Shown: positions 22,035 through 31,047 of the stretch, piece after piece
Layout of the letters: each line of letters begins with the position of its first letter
Position numbering within the stretch: position 1 is the first letter of the stretch
NCBI GenBank assembly: GCA_021787035.1
Contig: JAJYMM010000044.1
Span: forward strand, 1 to 45,648
Source of the DNA: Actinomycetes bacterium
GTDB taxonomy: Bacteria > Actinomycetota > Acidimicrobiia > Acidimicrobiales > Palsa-688
Direction of reading: 5' to 3'
Length of the DNA stretch: 45,648 bases
The notes under the pieces: model-generated
What the model was told of the DNA's origin: nothing
What the model saw: only the letters and a program-made list of their open reading frames with translations
Databases searched by the model: none
Program-made: the position numbers and the translations under genes

Positions 22035-25000
22035 GTGCTCTACATCCACCGCTCCGAGCGCGCCGACATGCTCGTCGGCGCGCTCGGGGACGTGCTCGCC
22101 GAGCCGCTCGAGGACCCTATGGCGCGCGAGGTCGTTGCCGTCCCTACGCGCGGCGTCGAGCGCTGGCTGGCACAACGCCTCTCTCACCGTCTCGGTGCCG
22201 AAGCAGGCGGAGCCGACGGGGTCTGCGCGAATGTCGACTGGCCCTTCCCAGGCGCTCTCGTCGAGATGGCCACCGCTGCCGCGGCGGGGGTGGCGGTCGG
22301 CGAGGACTGGCTGGACACCGCCACCGAAGACCCCTGGAACCCGAGCCGCCTCGTATGGCCACTCCTCCGGGTCGTGGACGAAAGCCTGGGAGAGGAGTTC
22401 CTGCGACCCCTCACCGACCACTTGAGAGCCTCCTGCTCGGCGCCAGAGGGACGAACCCCCCGCAGGTTCGCCACCGTCCGCCACATCGCAGACCTCTACG
22501 ACCATTATGCCGTCCACCGTCCTGAGATGCTGCTCAGCTGGCTCGAGGGAGCTACGGAAGGGCACCGTGGGGCGTTCTACAGCAATGAGACGACAGATGC
22601 CTCGTGGCAGAGCGAGCTTTTTCGCAGGCTGCGCCGGCGGGTCGGCGTACCTAGCCTCGCTGAACGCCTCACCGCCGCACCCGCCGCGCTGGTATCTCGG
22701 CCCGACGTGCTGCCCCTCCCCCTGCGGGTCTCCGTTTTCGGCCTGACCCGCCTGCCAGCCAGCCACCTCCGAGTGCTCGAAGCCGTGGCCGCCCACCGAG
22801 ATGTTCACCTCTTCCTGCTCCACCCGTCGGCGACGCTCTGGGAAAGGGTGGAAAGTTGCTTCGCCTCACACCGTCTCCCCTCGGAGGCGCCCGTCGCACG
22901 CCTTGACGACCCCACCATTTCCCTTCCCCGCAACCCGCTGCTGCGAAGCTGGGGGCGCGACGCCCGCGAGATGCAGCTGGTCATGGCTTCCCAAGGCGCC
23001 GCTCGAGCGCAGCACGTCCCGGTCCCGGAGCCACCTGCGCCGTTGACACTGCTACAGCTCATCCAGTCCGATGTCCGAGCCGATCGCGAGCCCCCCGGCC
23101 CACCAGCCGGGGGCAGAGGAGACGAGCGGCCCCTCCTCCCCGTCACGGACAACAGCCTCCAGGTGCACTCCTGCCACGGACGCGCACGCCAAGTCGAGGT
23201 GGTCCGAGATGCGGTCCTCCACCTGCTCGCTGACGACCCGAGCCTCGAGCCGAGGGACGTGATAGTCATGTGCCCCGACATCGAGCTGTTCGCGCCCCTG
23301 GTGACCGCCACGTTCTCCAACGCGTCCCCAGAGCGGGGACCAGAGCTGAGGGCCCGCCTGGCCGACCGCTCGCTGCGCCAGACCAACCCCCTCCTCGCCG
23401 TAGCCGGCCACCTTCTCGACTTAGCTGGGGGGAGGGCGACCGCTCCCCAGGTCCTCGACTTCGCATCCCGTGAAGCGGTTTCGCGCCGTTTCCAGCTCGG
23501 AGAAGACGACCTCTCTCGCATCGAGGAGTGGGTAGTCCGCACCGGGACTCGCTGGGGGTTCGACGACGCCCACAGGGAAAGCTGGCACCTTGGGGGGCTT
23601 GGCGGCCTGGCCACGTGGCAGCGGGGCCTCGACCGGCTCCTGCTCGGCGTCGCCATGAGCGCAGAGGACGAGCCCTTCGGGGGCGTGCTCCCCCTCGACT
23701 ACGTGCCGAGCACCGACATTGCGTTGACGGGGCGTTTTGCTGAGCTCGTGGCCCGCCTCCGCACGACCCTCGAGACGCTCTTCGCCCCGCGGCCCGTTGA
23801 CGCGTGGGCCGCCGCGCTCATCGAAGGCACCGAACGGCTCGCCTGTGCCGCCCATGGCGACGAATGGCAACACGACCAGCTCCGGCGCGTCCTTTACGAA
23901 GTGGCCCGCCAGGCAATCCCGACGGTCGACCATTCTGAAGGGTGCCCCGAGCGAGCGGCGGCCGACGGGGAGCCGGGCGCCACGGCCTCGCCGCCGCTAA
24001 GCCTAAGTACCAGACCGCCTGAGGCTCTGCTCGACCTCGCCGAGGCCCGCACGTTGCTCGCCGACAGGCTGCGGGGCCGGCCGACGCGAGCGAATTTCCG
24101 GACTGGCGACCTGACGATCTGCACCTTGGTACCAATGCGCTCCGTGCCCCACCGGGTCGTTTGCCTACTCGGCTTGGACGACGGGCTCTTCCCGAGGCCC
24201 ACCCATCAAGACGGCGACGATTTATTGCTGGCCGCTCCGCGAGTCGGCGACCGCGACGCCCCCGGCGAGGACCGCCAGCTGCTCCTCGACGCGCTGCTCG
24301 CGGCGAAGGACCACTTGGTGATCACCTACGAGGGTCGGGACCAGCGCCTCAACCGCAAGATCCCGCCATCTGTGCCAGTAGCCGAGTTGCTCGACGTCGT
24401 GGACCGCACAGTTCGCCACCCCGATGCGCGCCGGGCGGCGCGAGAGATGGTCACCGTCGAGCACCCGCTTCAGGCATTCGACCCTCGCAACTACATGCCC
24501 GGGGAGCTGCGAGGGACCGGCCCATGGCGATTCGATGGCCTCAACCTGGACGGAGCGCGTTCACTTTCGGGCCAGAGGGCACAAAGAGGCCCGTTCCTCC
24601 GGGCACCGTTAGCACAGCTGCAACGCAGGACGTTGCAGCTCAGGTCGCTCGTCCAGTTCCTCGAGTTCCCGGTGCGAGCGTTCTTACGAGAACGCATCGG
24701 CTACTACACACCGGCGCAAGCGGAGCGCCTTTGCGACGGCATCCCCCTCGACCTCGACGCCCTCGAAGGCTGGGCACTCGGCGACCGGCTGCTCTCTGCG
24801 CTCTTCGCCGGCTCCAGTACCGAAGAGGCGCTCGCGGCGGAGAGGGGCCGGGGGCTCCTCCCCCTCGGCCAGCTCGGTGAACAAGCGCTGCAAAGCACGC
24901 TCACAGAAGTCGCCTCGCTCTTCCTCGCCGCCCAAAAGACGGCGGCCTTCGGCGAAGTGGCCACGCCAGTGGAGGTCAACGTAGAGCTACCCGACGGGCG

Positions 25001-25619
25001 TTTTCTTGTTGGGACGGTGCCCGGCGTACGAAGCGGCACGATCACCCGTGCCACGTTCTCCAAGTTGCGGCCCAGACAACGGCTGCAGGCCTGGGCAAAC
25101 CTGCTGGCGCTCTCGGCCGCCCATCCCGAGCTCGCTCCCTCGTCAGTCACTATCGGCAGGTCGGAAAGCAGCAAGAAAGATGCCCCCCGCAACTGCACGC
25201 AATGGCTTCCCCCGCTCGCGGGAGACCGACAAGGCCTGCGCGAAGCAGCCATCGAGAAGCTCTCGCTGCTGGTCGACCTCTACGACCGTGGCATGCGGGA
25301 GCCGGTCCCTCTTTACTGCGCCACCTCGGCGGCCTGGGCCGAAGCGGCTCGCTTGGAAGCAGGAGCAGGTCCCAAGGCAGCAGCAGAGAGCGCTTGGGGT
25401 TCAGGTCGCAACCGCGGCAGCCCTGGCTTCGGCGAGGCCTTCAACCCCGAGCACGTCCTCGTGCTCGGCGAGGTCCTCGCCTTTGACCGCGTGCTCGAAG
25501 AGCTCCCGCGAGGCGACGAGGCAGGCCCGGGTTGGCCGGCTGCGCAGTCCCGTTTCGGCCGGTTGGCGCTGAGGCTGTGGGGGCCGCTCCTCGAGCACGA
25601 AAAGCTGGAGGTCGGCTGA
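22035..25619 (+). CDS. recC: Exodeoxyribonuclease V subunit RecC
   Basis: A protein of about 1194 residues starting VLYIHRSERADMLVGALGDV, the typical RecC opening. Early motifs are VPTRGVERWLAQRLSHRLG and GVCANVDWPFPGALV, matching RecC in GMxxWLxxxLA and GIxANxxFPxP. RecC is the SF1-like but ATPase-dead subunit that scans for Chi and splits the strands in RecBCD. The middle has FGLTRLPASHLRVLEAVA and VHSCHGRARQVEVVRDAVLH; the later part has LLGLDDGLFPR. The start is GTG at 22035 because the family N-terminus begins there; the frame is open further upstream, but that part only translates the tandem repeats. It ends 1 nt before recB. The length matches actinobacterial RecC (about 1100-1200). 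Confidence 0.9.
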   Translation: MLYIHRSERADMLVGALGDVLAEPLEDPMAREVVAVPTRGVERWLAQRLSHRLGAEAGGADGVCANVDWPFPGALVEMATAAAAGVAVGEDWLDTATEDPWNPSRLVWPLLRVVDESLGEEFLRPLTDHLRASCSAPEGRTPRRFATVRHIADLYDHYAVHRPEMLLSWLEGATEGHRGAFYSNETTDASWQSELFRRLRRRVGVPSLAERLTAAPAALVSRPDVLPLPLRVSVFGLTRLPASHLRVLEAVAAHRDVHLFLLHPSATLWERVESCFASHRLPSEAPVARLDDPTISLPRNPLLRSWGRDAREMQLVMASQGAARAQHVPVPEPPAPLTLLQLIQSDVRADREPPGPPAGGRGDERPLLPVTDNSLQVHSCHGRARQVEVVRDAVLHLLADDPSLEPRDVIVMCPDIELFAPLVTATFSNASPERGPELRARLADRSLRQTNPLLAVAGHLLDLAGGRATAPQVLDFASREAVSRRFQLGEDDLSRIEEWVVRTGTRWGFDDAHRESWHLGGLGGLATWQRGLDRLLLGVAMSAEDEPFGGVLPLDYVPSTDIALTGRFAELVARLRTTLETLFAPRPVDAWAAALIEGTERLACAAHGDEWQHDQLRRVLYEVARQAIPTVDHSEGCPERAAADGEPGATASPPLSLSTRPPEALLDLAEARTLLADRLRGRPTRANFRTGDLTICTLVPMRSVPHRVVCLLGLDDGLFPRPTHQDGDDLLLAAPRVGDRDAPGEDRQLLLDALLAAKDHLVITYEGRDQRLNRKIPPSVPVAELLDVVDRTVRHPDARRAAREMVTVEHPLQAFDPRNYMPGELRGTGPWRFDGLNLDGARSLSGQRAQRGPFLRAPLAQLQRRTLQLRSLVQFLEFPVRAFLRERIGYYTPAQAERLCDGIPLDLDALEGWALGDRLLSALFAGSSTEEALAAERGRGLLPLGQLGEQALQSTLTEVASLFLAAQKTAAFGEVATPVEVNVELPDGRFLVGTVPGVRSGTITRATFSKLRPRQRLQAWANLLALSAAHPELAPSSVTIGRSESSKKDAPRNCTQWLPPLAGDRQGLREAAIEKLSLLVDLYDRGMREPVPLYCATSAAWAEAARLEAGAGPKAAAESAWGSGRNRGSPGFGEAFNPEHVLVLGEVLAFDRVLEELPRGDEAGPGWPAAQSRFGRLALRLWGPLLEHEKLEVG

Positions 25620-25620
25620 C

Positions 25621-28600
25621 ATGGTCCTCCAGCCGCCCCAGGCCGACCTGGGCACCCGACAGTTCGACCCCTGCGGCCCGTTGCCCCCAACAGGCGTCAC
25701 CGTGCTCGAAGCGAGCGCCGGCACTGGCAAAACACACGCTGTCGCCTCCCTCGTCACCCGCTTCGTGGCCGAGGGAATGGCCGCCCTGCCCGAGGTACTT
25801 GCGGTCACTTTCACTCGCCTGGCCACGAGCGAGCTGAAAGACCGCGTGCGGGCGCGGCTCGTCTCGACCGAGCTGGCGCTCGCGCAGTTCCTCGAAACAG
25901 GCGAGCCTCCTCCAAAGGACGACGCCGTAGCCGCACTGCTCACCCGTGCCGGTCCCGAAGGCGGTGAGGTCGAGTTACGCCGCCAACGGCTGGCGGGAGC
26001 GCTCGCCAACTTCGACAGCGCCACGATCACAACGACTCACGGGTTTTGTCACATGGTCCTCGGCACTCTCGGCGTATCGGGGGAGGTTCCGCCAGGCGCG
26101 GTGCTCCTCGAGGACCCCCACGACCTTGTAGAAGAGGTGGTCGAAGACCTCTACGCCCGATGGGTACGCGACAGAGGGCTGCTGCCGTTCACCAAGAAGG
26201 ATGCCTTCGAGGTGGGGCTAGCAGCAGTACGCAGCCTCGGCACTGTACTGGACCCTGGCGCCGACAGGGCCGACGAGTCCCCCCCAGGGCTGCGGCGGCG
26301 CCTGGCCGATGCGACGCGGCGTGAAGTCTCCCGCCGGCTCGTAGACGCGAACCTGCTCACTTACGACGGGATCCTCTTCCGGCTAGCCAGCACCCTGGCT
26401 GACCCTGCCCGAGGCGATGGCGCCCGACGTCGCCTCGCCGAGCGCTACCGAGTGGTGCTCGTGGACGAGTTCCAGGACACCGACCTCGTCCAGTGGGATG
26501 TAGTACGCCGGGCATTCGGCTCGGGGCGCACCCACCTCGTGCTGATCGGGGATCCCAAACAGGCTGTTTACGCCTTCCGGGGAGCTGATGTTTACGCCTA
26601 CCTCGCCGCCGCGAGCACTGCCTCGGCTTCCAAGCGCCTCACTCTCGAGCACAACTGGCGCTCGGACGGCTGCCTCATGACGGCTTGCGACGCTCTGTTC
26701 GGGGCCTTGCAGCTCGGCCACCCGGGGATCGTCTACCGGAAGGCGGGGCCCTCCTGCGCCCACCAAGGACCTGGCATGGAGGGCGCTCCCGTACCCCAGC
26801 CCATGAGGTTCCGATGGGTCGACCGGCACGCCTTCGACCTCTCCCCTTCCAAGCCGATGGCTAAGAAGAGGGCCGTCTCGCTAGTAGCCGAGGACCTGGC
26901 AGCAGACGTAGTGGCGCTGCTTTCGGCCGGAGCCCAGCTATTGGCACCACACGACCCAGCCATGCGTCGAGGGCTCGAGCCGCGTCACATAGCCGTACTG
27001 GTGCGCACCAACGAGCAAGCCCTCCTCGTACAGCAAAAACTGGCCGAGGCCGGCGTCCCCGCTGTCGTCTCGGGCACTCAGAGCGTCCTCGCCACTCCCG
27101 CTGCGCACGACTGGCTAGTGCTCCTGGACGCCCTACAACAGCCCGCGTCGCGCTCGCTCGCAGCCGGAGCGGCGCTCTCGTGTTTCTTCGGCCGCCAGGC
27201 AGGGGACCTCGCCAGCGGCGACGAAGGCATTTGGGAAGAGGTGCACGACCGCCTCCACGACTGGGCGGGGGTGCTTCGGCGCCACGGGGTCGCCGCTTTG
27301 TTCGCGGAGGCCTGCGCTAGCGAACGGCTCCCCAAGCGCCTCCTCCGCGAGCAGCAGGGCGAGAGACGCCTCGCTGACCTCGGCCACATAGCCGAGCTCC
27401 TCCACTCGGAGGCAACGCGCTCGCAGCTCGGCCCGGCAGCGCTGCGAGCTTGGCTCGCGCGCCGAGCGGACGAGGCCGCCACGGAGGGGACTGAGGAGGA
27501 GGATCTATGCCGGCGCCTAGATTCTGACAGGGCAGCGGTCCAAGTACTCACCGTGCACAGGGCGAAGGGCCTCGAGTTCCCAGTCGTGTACTGCCCCTAC
27601 CTCTGGGATGCAGGTCATCGCGGCACGAGCGGGAAGCCGGTGGCCTACCACGACCCAGACGACGCGTTCCGCCGCAAGCTCGACGTCGGGGAAAAGGGGG
27701 ACCCGGATTACGACCAGCATTTTTCCCTTGCCCAAGAAGAGTCCCGTGGCGAGGACCTCCGCCAGATGTACGTAGCTCTCAGCCGCGCCCAGCACCAGCT
27801 CGTGCTTTGGTGGGCGCCCGCGACCGACTCACAACGTTCGCCCCTCGGCAGGGTGCTCCTCTCTAAAAGAGGTGCCGACGGTTCGCTGGCGGCGCCTTAC
27901 CCTGGCCTTCCGCGCGACCAGACGGTAGAGACCGCCCTCGAGCTCGTGGCGAAGGGGGCGCCGGGCTTGGTGAGCGTGGAACGGGTAGCACAGCCTCCTG
28001 CTCTCTCTTGGCGGCCGCTTCGGGCCGCCCTCGGACCCGAGGACCTCACGGCAGCGCCCTTCGAGCGTGACCTCGACCTCTCCTGGCGGCGCTCCTCGTA
28101 TAGCAGCATCGTCGCCAAAGCGCGCTTCAGGGAGGAGCAGCCTGTCAGTAGCGAGCCTGAGGAAACTCGCACCAACGATGAGCCAGTGTCGACGTCACAT
28201 CTAGGGGCGACGCCGCCGGCCCAGCCGCGAGAGACGACGGAGCGGGCCGTTTCGGCTCACGAGGAGGGTGGCGGCGGCATGGAGCACCTCGAAGCGCGTC
28301 TGCGTTCCGCCGTCTCGCAGTGGACGCCGGTCCCGGCTGGCGCAGCCATGGGCACGTTCGTCCACGGCGTCCTGCAGGGGACCGACTTTTGCGCCCCTGA
28401 CCTGAGAAGCGCCCTGGAGAAGGCCATAGCGGCCCGGATGGGCAGCTATGGCGGGGACCCGGCTGACGCCGGCGCCATCCTCAGCGGTCTGGCGGCCACG
28501 ATCGAGACCCCCCTCGGCTCCTTGGCCAACGGCGCACGGCTTCGCGATATCGGGCGCAGGGACCACCTGGACGAGCTCGTTTTCGAACTGCCAGTAGCGG

Positions 28601-29166
28601 GCGGTGAGGATCCCTCGGGAAGGGTCATGATGGCCGAGATCGGCCGGGTCTTCTCCCGCCATGTACCCCGGGACGGGCCCCTCGGGGGCTATGCGGCCGT
28701 ACTCGAAGGGCCGGCTCTGGAGACAAACCTCCGCGGTTACCTGAACGGCAGCCTCGACCTCGTCTTCCGTCTCAAGGACCCCGAGGGCGACAACGGGCGA
28801 GGGCACCGCTACTTCGTAGCCGATTACAAGACAAACTGGCTGGCGCCCCCCGGAGAGCCGCTCTCCGCGTGGCACTACAGGCCCTCAGCCTTGGAAGCTG
28901 AAATGGTGGAAGCGGACTATGTGCTCCAGGCACTCTTGTACCTGGTCGCCCTCCACCGCTACCTTCGCTGGAGGCTGCCCGGCTACCAGCCAGAAGCGCA
29001 CCTAGGTGGCGTTCTCTACCTCTTCGTGCGCGGCATGTCCGGCCCAGGCACCCCCCTAGCAGGCGGCGGCGAGCCTTGTGGGGTGTTCTCCTGGAAACCC
29101 CCGGCCGCTCTCGTGAGCGAGGTCTCCGACGTGCTGGCCGGAACGAGCTCCCGAGGGGCCGAGTGA
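25621..29166 (+). CDS. recB: Exodeoxyribonuclease V subunit RecB, helicase-nuclease
   Basis: The 1181-residue protein has a UvrD-type helicase followed by a C-terminal nuclease. Walker A is ASAGTGKT (31-38), Walker B is VDEFQDTD (with DEFQD at 282-286), and a later motif is VLTVHRAKGLEFPVVYCPYL. The nuclease domain has LDLVF (Asp1046) and VADYKTNWL (Asp1068, Lys1070), the D...DYK motif of the RecB nuclease family, so both activities should be intact. It is the slow 3'-5' motor and the only nuclease of RecBCD. The ATG follows recC by one base, so expression is coupled; recD starts 27 bp after its stop. Confidence 0.93.
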   Translation: MVLQPPQADLGTRQFDPCGPLPPTGVTVLEASAGTGKTHAVASLVTRFVAEGMAALPEVLAVTFTRLATSELKDRVRARLVSTELALAQFLETGEPPPKDDAVAALLTRAGPEGGEVELRRQRLAGALANFDSATITTTHGFCHMVLGTLGVSGEVPPGAVLLEDPHDLVEEVVEDLYARWVRDRGLLPFTKKDAFEVGLAAVRSLGTVLDPGADRADESPPGLRRRLADATRREVSRRLVDANLLTYDGILFRLASTLADPARGDGARRRLAERYRVVLVDEFQDTDLVQWDVVRRAFGSGRTHLVLIGDPKQAVYAFRGADVYAYLAAASTASASKRLTLEHNWRSDGCLMTACDALFGALQLGHPGIVYRKAGPSCAHQGPGMEGAPVPQPMRFRWVDRHAFDLSPSKPMAKKRAVSLVAEDLAADVVALLSAGAQLLAPHDPAMRRGLEPRHIAVLVRTNEQALLVQQKLAEAGVPAVVSGTQSVLATPAAHDWLVLLDALQQPASRSLAAGAALSCFFGRQAGDLASGDEGIWEEVHDRLHDWAGVLRRHGVAALFAEACASERLPKRLLREQQGERRLADLGHIAELLHSEATRSQLGPAALRAWLARRADEAATEGTEEEDLCRRLDSDRAAVQVLTVHRAKGLEFPVVYCPYLWDAGHRGTSGKPVAYHDPDDAFRRKLDVGEKGDPDYDQHFSLAQEESRGEDLRQMYVALSRAQHQLVLWWAPATDSQRSPLGRVLLSKRGADGSLAAPYPGLPRDQTVETALELVAKGAPGLVSVERVAQPPALSWRPLRAALGPEDLTAAPFERDLDLSWRRSSYSSIVAKARFREEQPVSSEPEETRTNDEPVSTSHLGATPPAQPRETTERAVSAHEEGGGGMEHLEARLRSAVSQWTPVPAGAAMGTFVHGVLQGTDFCAPDLRSALEKAIAARMGSYGGDPADAGAILSGLAATIETPLGSLANGARLRDIGRRDHLDELVFELPVAGGEDPSGRVMMAEIGRVFSRHVPRDGPLGGYAAVLEGPALETNLRGYLNGSLDLVFRLKDPEGDNGRGHRYFVADYKTNWLAPPGEPLSAWHYRPSALEAEMVEADYVLQALLYLVALHRYLRWRLPGYQPEAHLGGVLYLFVRGMSGPGTPLAGGGEPCGVFSWKPPAALVSEVSDVLAGTSSRGAE

Positions 29167-29193
29167 CAGGGGCCAAATGACAGGAGACGGGGC

Positions 29194-31047
29194 GTGAACG
29201 AGGAAGGAGGCGTGGAAGCGGACCTGGTGCTCGGCCTGGCACCCGCAAGCCTGCTCGGGACCTTCAACCGCGCTGGGGTGCTTTCTGCGGCCGACGTCCA
29301 CGTCGCTCTCGCTCTCGACCGGCTGACCGGCCAAGACGACGCTCTCGTCGCTTTGGCAGCCGCCATCGCGGTGCGCGCCGCTCGGACGGGCCACGTGCTG
29401 GCAGATTTGGTGACAGTCCCCATGACAGTCTTGGCGGGCGCCGAGCTCGAGGCGGGACTGGAGGAGCTACCCTGGCCCGAACCAGGGACCTGGTTGGAGC
29501 GTGTCGCGAACAGCGCGCTCGTGAGCACACCAGGAGGCGCACATCAAAGACGCCCGCTCCGGCTCGAAGGGAGCGCCCTTTACCTCGAGCGGTACTGGCG
29601 AGACGAATGTTACGTCGCGGCCGAACTTCTCCGGCGCGCTGGTGCCCCCCAGGTTCCCGTCGATGAGCAACGCCTGGCTGCGACTTCGGAGCGACTTTTC
29701 CCAGACGACCTGTCCGGCCTGCAGCGCGAGGCAGCGGCCAGGTCGGCACGCGGGCTGCTCTCGGTGGTCGCCGGTGGGCCTGGCACCGGCAAGACGACCA
29801 CTATTGCTCGCTTCCTCGCTCTCGCCCACGACCAGGGGGTGGGCGGCGCCAAGGCGGCGCCGCTCGTGGCGCTCACTGCCCCCACTGGGAAGGCTGCAGC
29901 GAGGGTGGCCGAAGCCGTCCGCGAAGAGGCCCAGCGCCTGCCCCTCGACAAAGCGGTGCGCGAGTGGATGGCGCACCTCGATGCCTCGACGGTGGACCGC
30001 CTGCTCGGCCGGCACCCAGGCAGCGCCGGCCGGTTCCGCCACGACCGCCAGGACCAGCTCCCTCACGACATCGTGGTCGTCGACGAGACCTCGATGATGT
30101 CTTTGCCGTTGATGGCAAGCCTGCTCGAGGCGGTCCGCCCCGACGCGCGTCTCGTCCTAGTCGGGGACCCCGAACAGCTGGCTTCGGTTGAAGCCGGGGC
30201 CGTGCTGGCGGACATCGTCGGACCGGCCCTGGAGGACCTGGCAAGCAGGGCAACAAAGCCGATGGGCCGCTGCGTCACCGTGCTCTCAGCCAACCACCGG
30301 TTTAAAGGAGCCCTCGCCGAGGTGGCGGCAGCCGCCCGCGCTGGTGCCTCCGATGATGTCGTGGCCGCCCTCCGGCACCCTTCTGGGGAAGGGGTCTCGT
30401 GGGTCGAAGTCGACCCAACGGCTTGCCAGGGGGAAGCATTGAGCGCGGTGCTACGTGTCGTGGGGGGGGAGGTCAAAATCCTGGCCGAGCGCTGCGCCAG
30501 CGGCGACGCCCCCGGCGCTACCCTGGCGCTCAGCCAGTTCAGGCTCCTGTGCGCCCACCGAGAAGGGCCTGCCGGCGTTGCCACCTGGAACGCCCTAATA
30601 GAGCGATGGCTCACCGCCCCCCCAGCGACCTCGCCCAACACGGCTTGGTACCCCGGTCGGCCTGTTGTCGTGACCGAAAACGACTACAGCCTCGGCCTCT
30701 GGAACGGCGACCTCGGGGTCGCGCTGCGAGAGGGCGACCGCATGGTCGTTGCGTTCCAACGCGGGTCATCGGTAGTCCGGGTGAGCCCGTCGCGCCTGAC
30801 CGCAGTGCAGACTGCCTTCGCCATGACCGCGCATAGAGCGCAGGGTTCCGAGTTCGACCAGGTCGTCTTCGTCCTGCCGCCGGCCCCCGCGCGCATCTTG
30901 ACGCGGGAGCTGTTTTATACGGCGGTGACGAGGGCCCGGCGATCTGTGACAGTGGTGGGCACCGAAGACGCCGTACGTTTTGCCGTCGCACGCCCGGTGG
31001 CACGCGCCTCCGGCCTGGCCGCACGCCTTTGGGAGGCCCGCAGTTGA
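29194..31047 (+). CDS. recD: Exodeoxyribonuclease V subunit RecD, 5'-3' helicase
   Basis: The 617-residue protein is the fast 5'-3' SF1B motor of RecBCD. Walker A is GGPGTGKTTTIARF (Lys200). Other helicase motifs are LTAPTGKAAARV, VVVDETSMMSLPLMASLL (DEAD-box equivalent DETS), LVGDPEQLASVEAGAVLADI and AMTAHRAQGSEFDQVVFVLP. The N-terminal 180 residues are the RecB-contact domain. The start is GTG at 29194 with AGGAGACGGGGC upstream. The gene ends inside the start of glnD with a 4-bp TTGA overlap, an unusual junction with nitrogen control genes. Confidence 0.92.
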   Translation: MNEEGGVEADLVLGLAPASLLGTFNRAGVLSAADVHVALALDRLTGQDDALVALAAAIAVRAARTGHVLADLVTVPMTVLAGAELEAGLEELPWPEPGTWLERVANSALVSTPGGAHQRRPLRLEGSALYLERYWRDECYVAAELLRRAGAPQVPVDEQRLAATSERLFPDDLSGLQREAAARSARGLLSVVAGGPGTGKTTTIARFLALAHDQGVGGAKAAPLVALTAPTGKAAARVAEAVREEAQRLPLDKAVREWMAHLDASTVDRLLGRHPGSAGRFRHDRQDQLPHDIVVVDETSMMSLPLMASLLEAVRPDARLVLVGDPEQLASVEAGAVLADIVGPALEDLASRATKPMGRCVTVLSANHRFKGALAEVAAAARAGASDDVVAALRHPSGEGVSWVEVDPTACQGEALSAVLRVVGGEVKILAERCASGDAPGATLALSQFRLLCAHREGPAGVATWNALIERWLTAPPATSPNTAWYPGRPVVVTENDYSLGLWNGDLGVALREGDRMVVAFQRGSSVVRVSPSRLTAVQTAFAMTAHRAQGSEFDQVVFVLPPAPARILTRELFYTAVTRARRSVTVVGTEDAVRFAVARPVARASGLAARLWEARS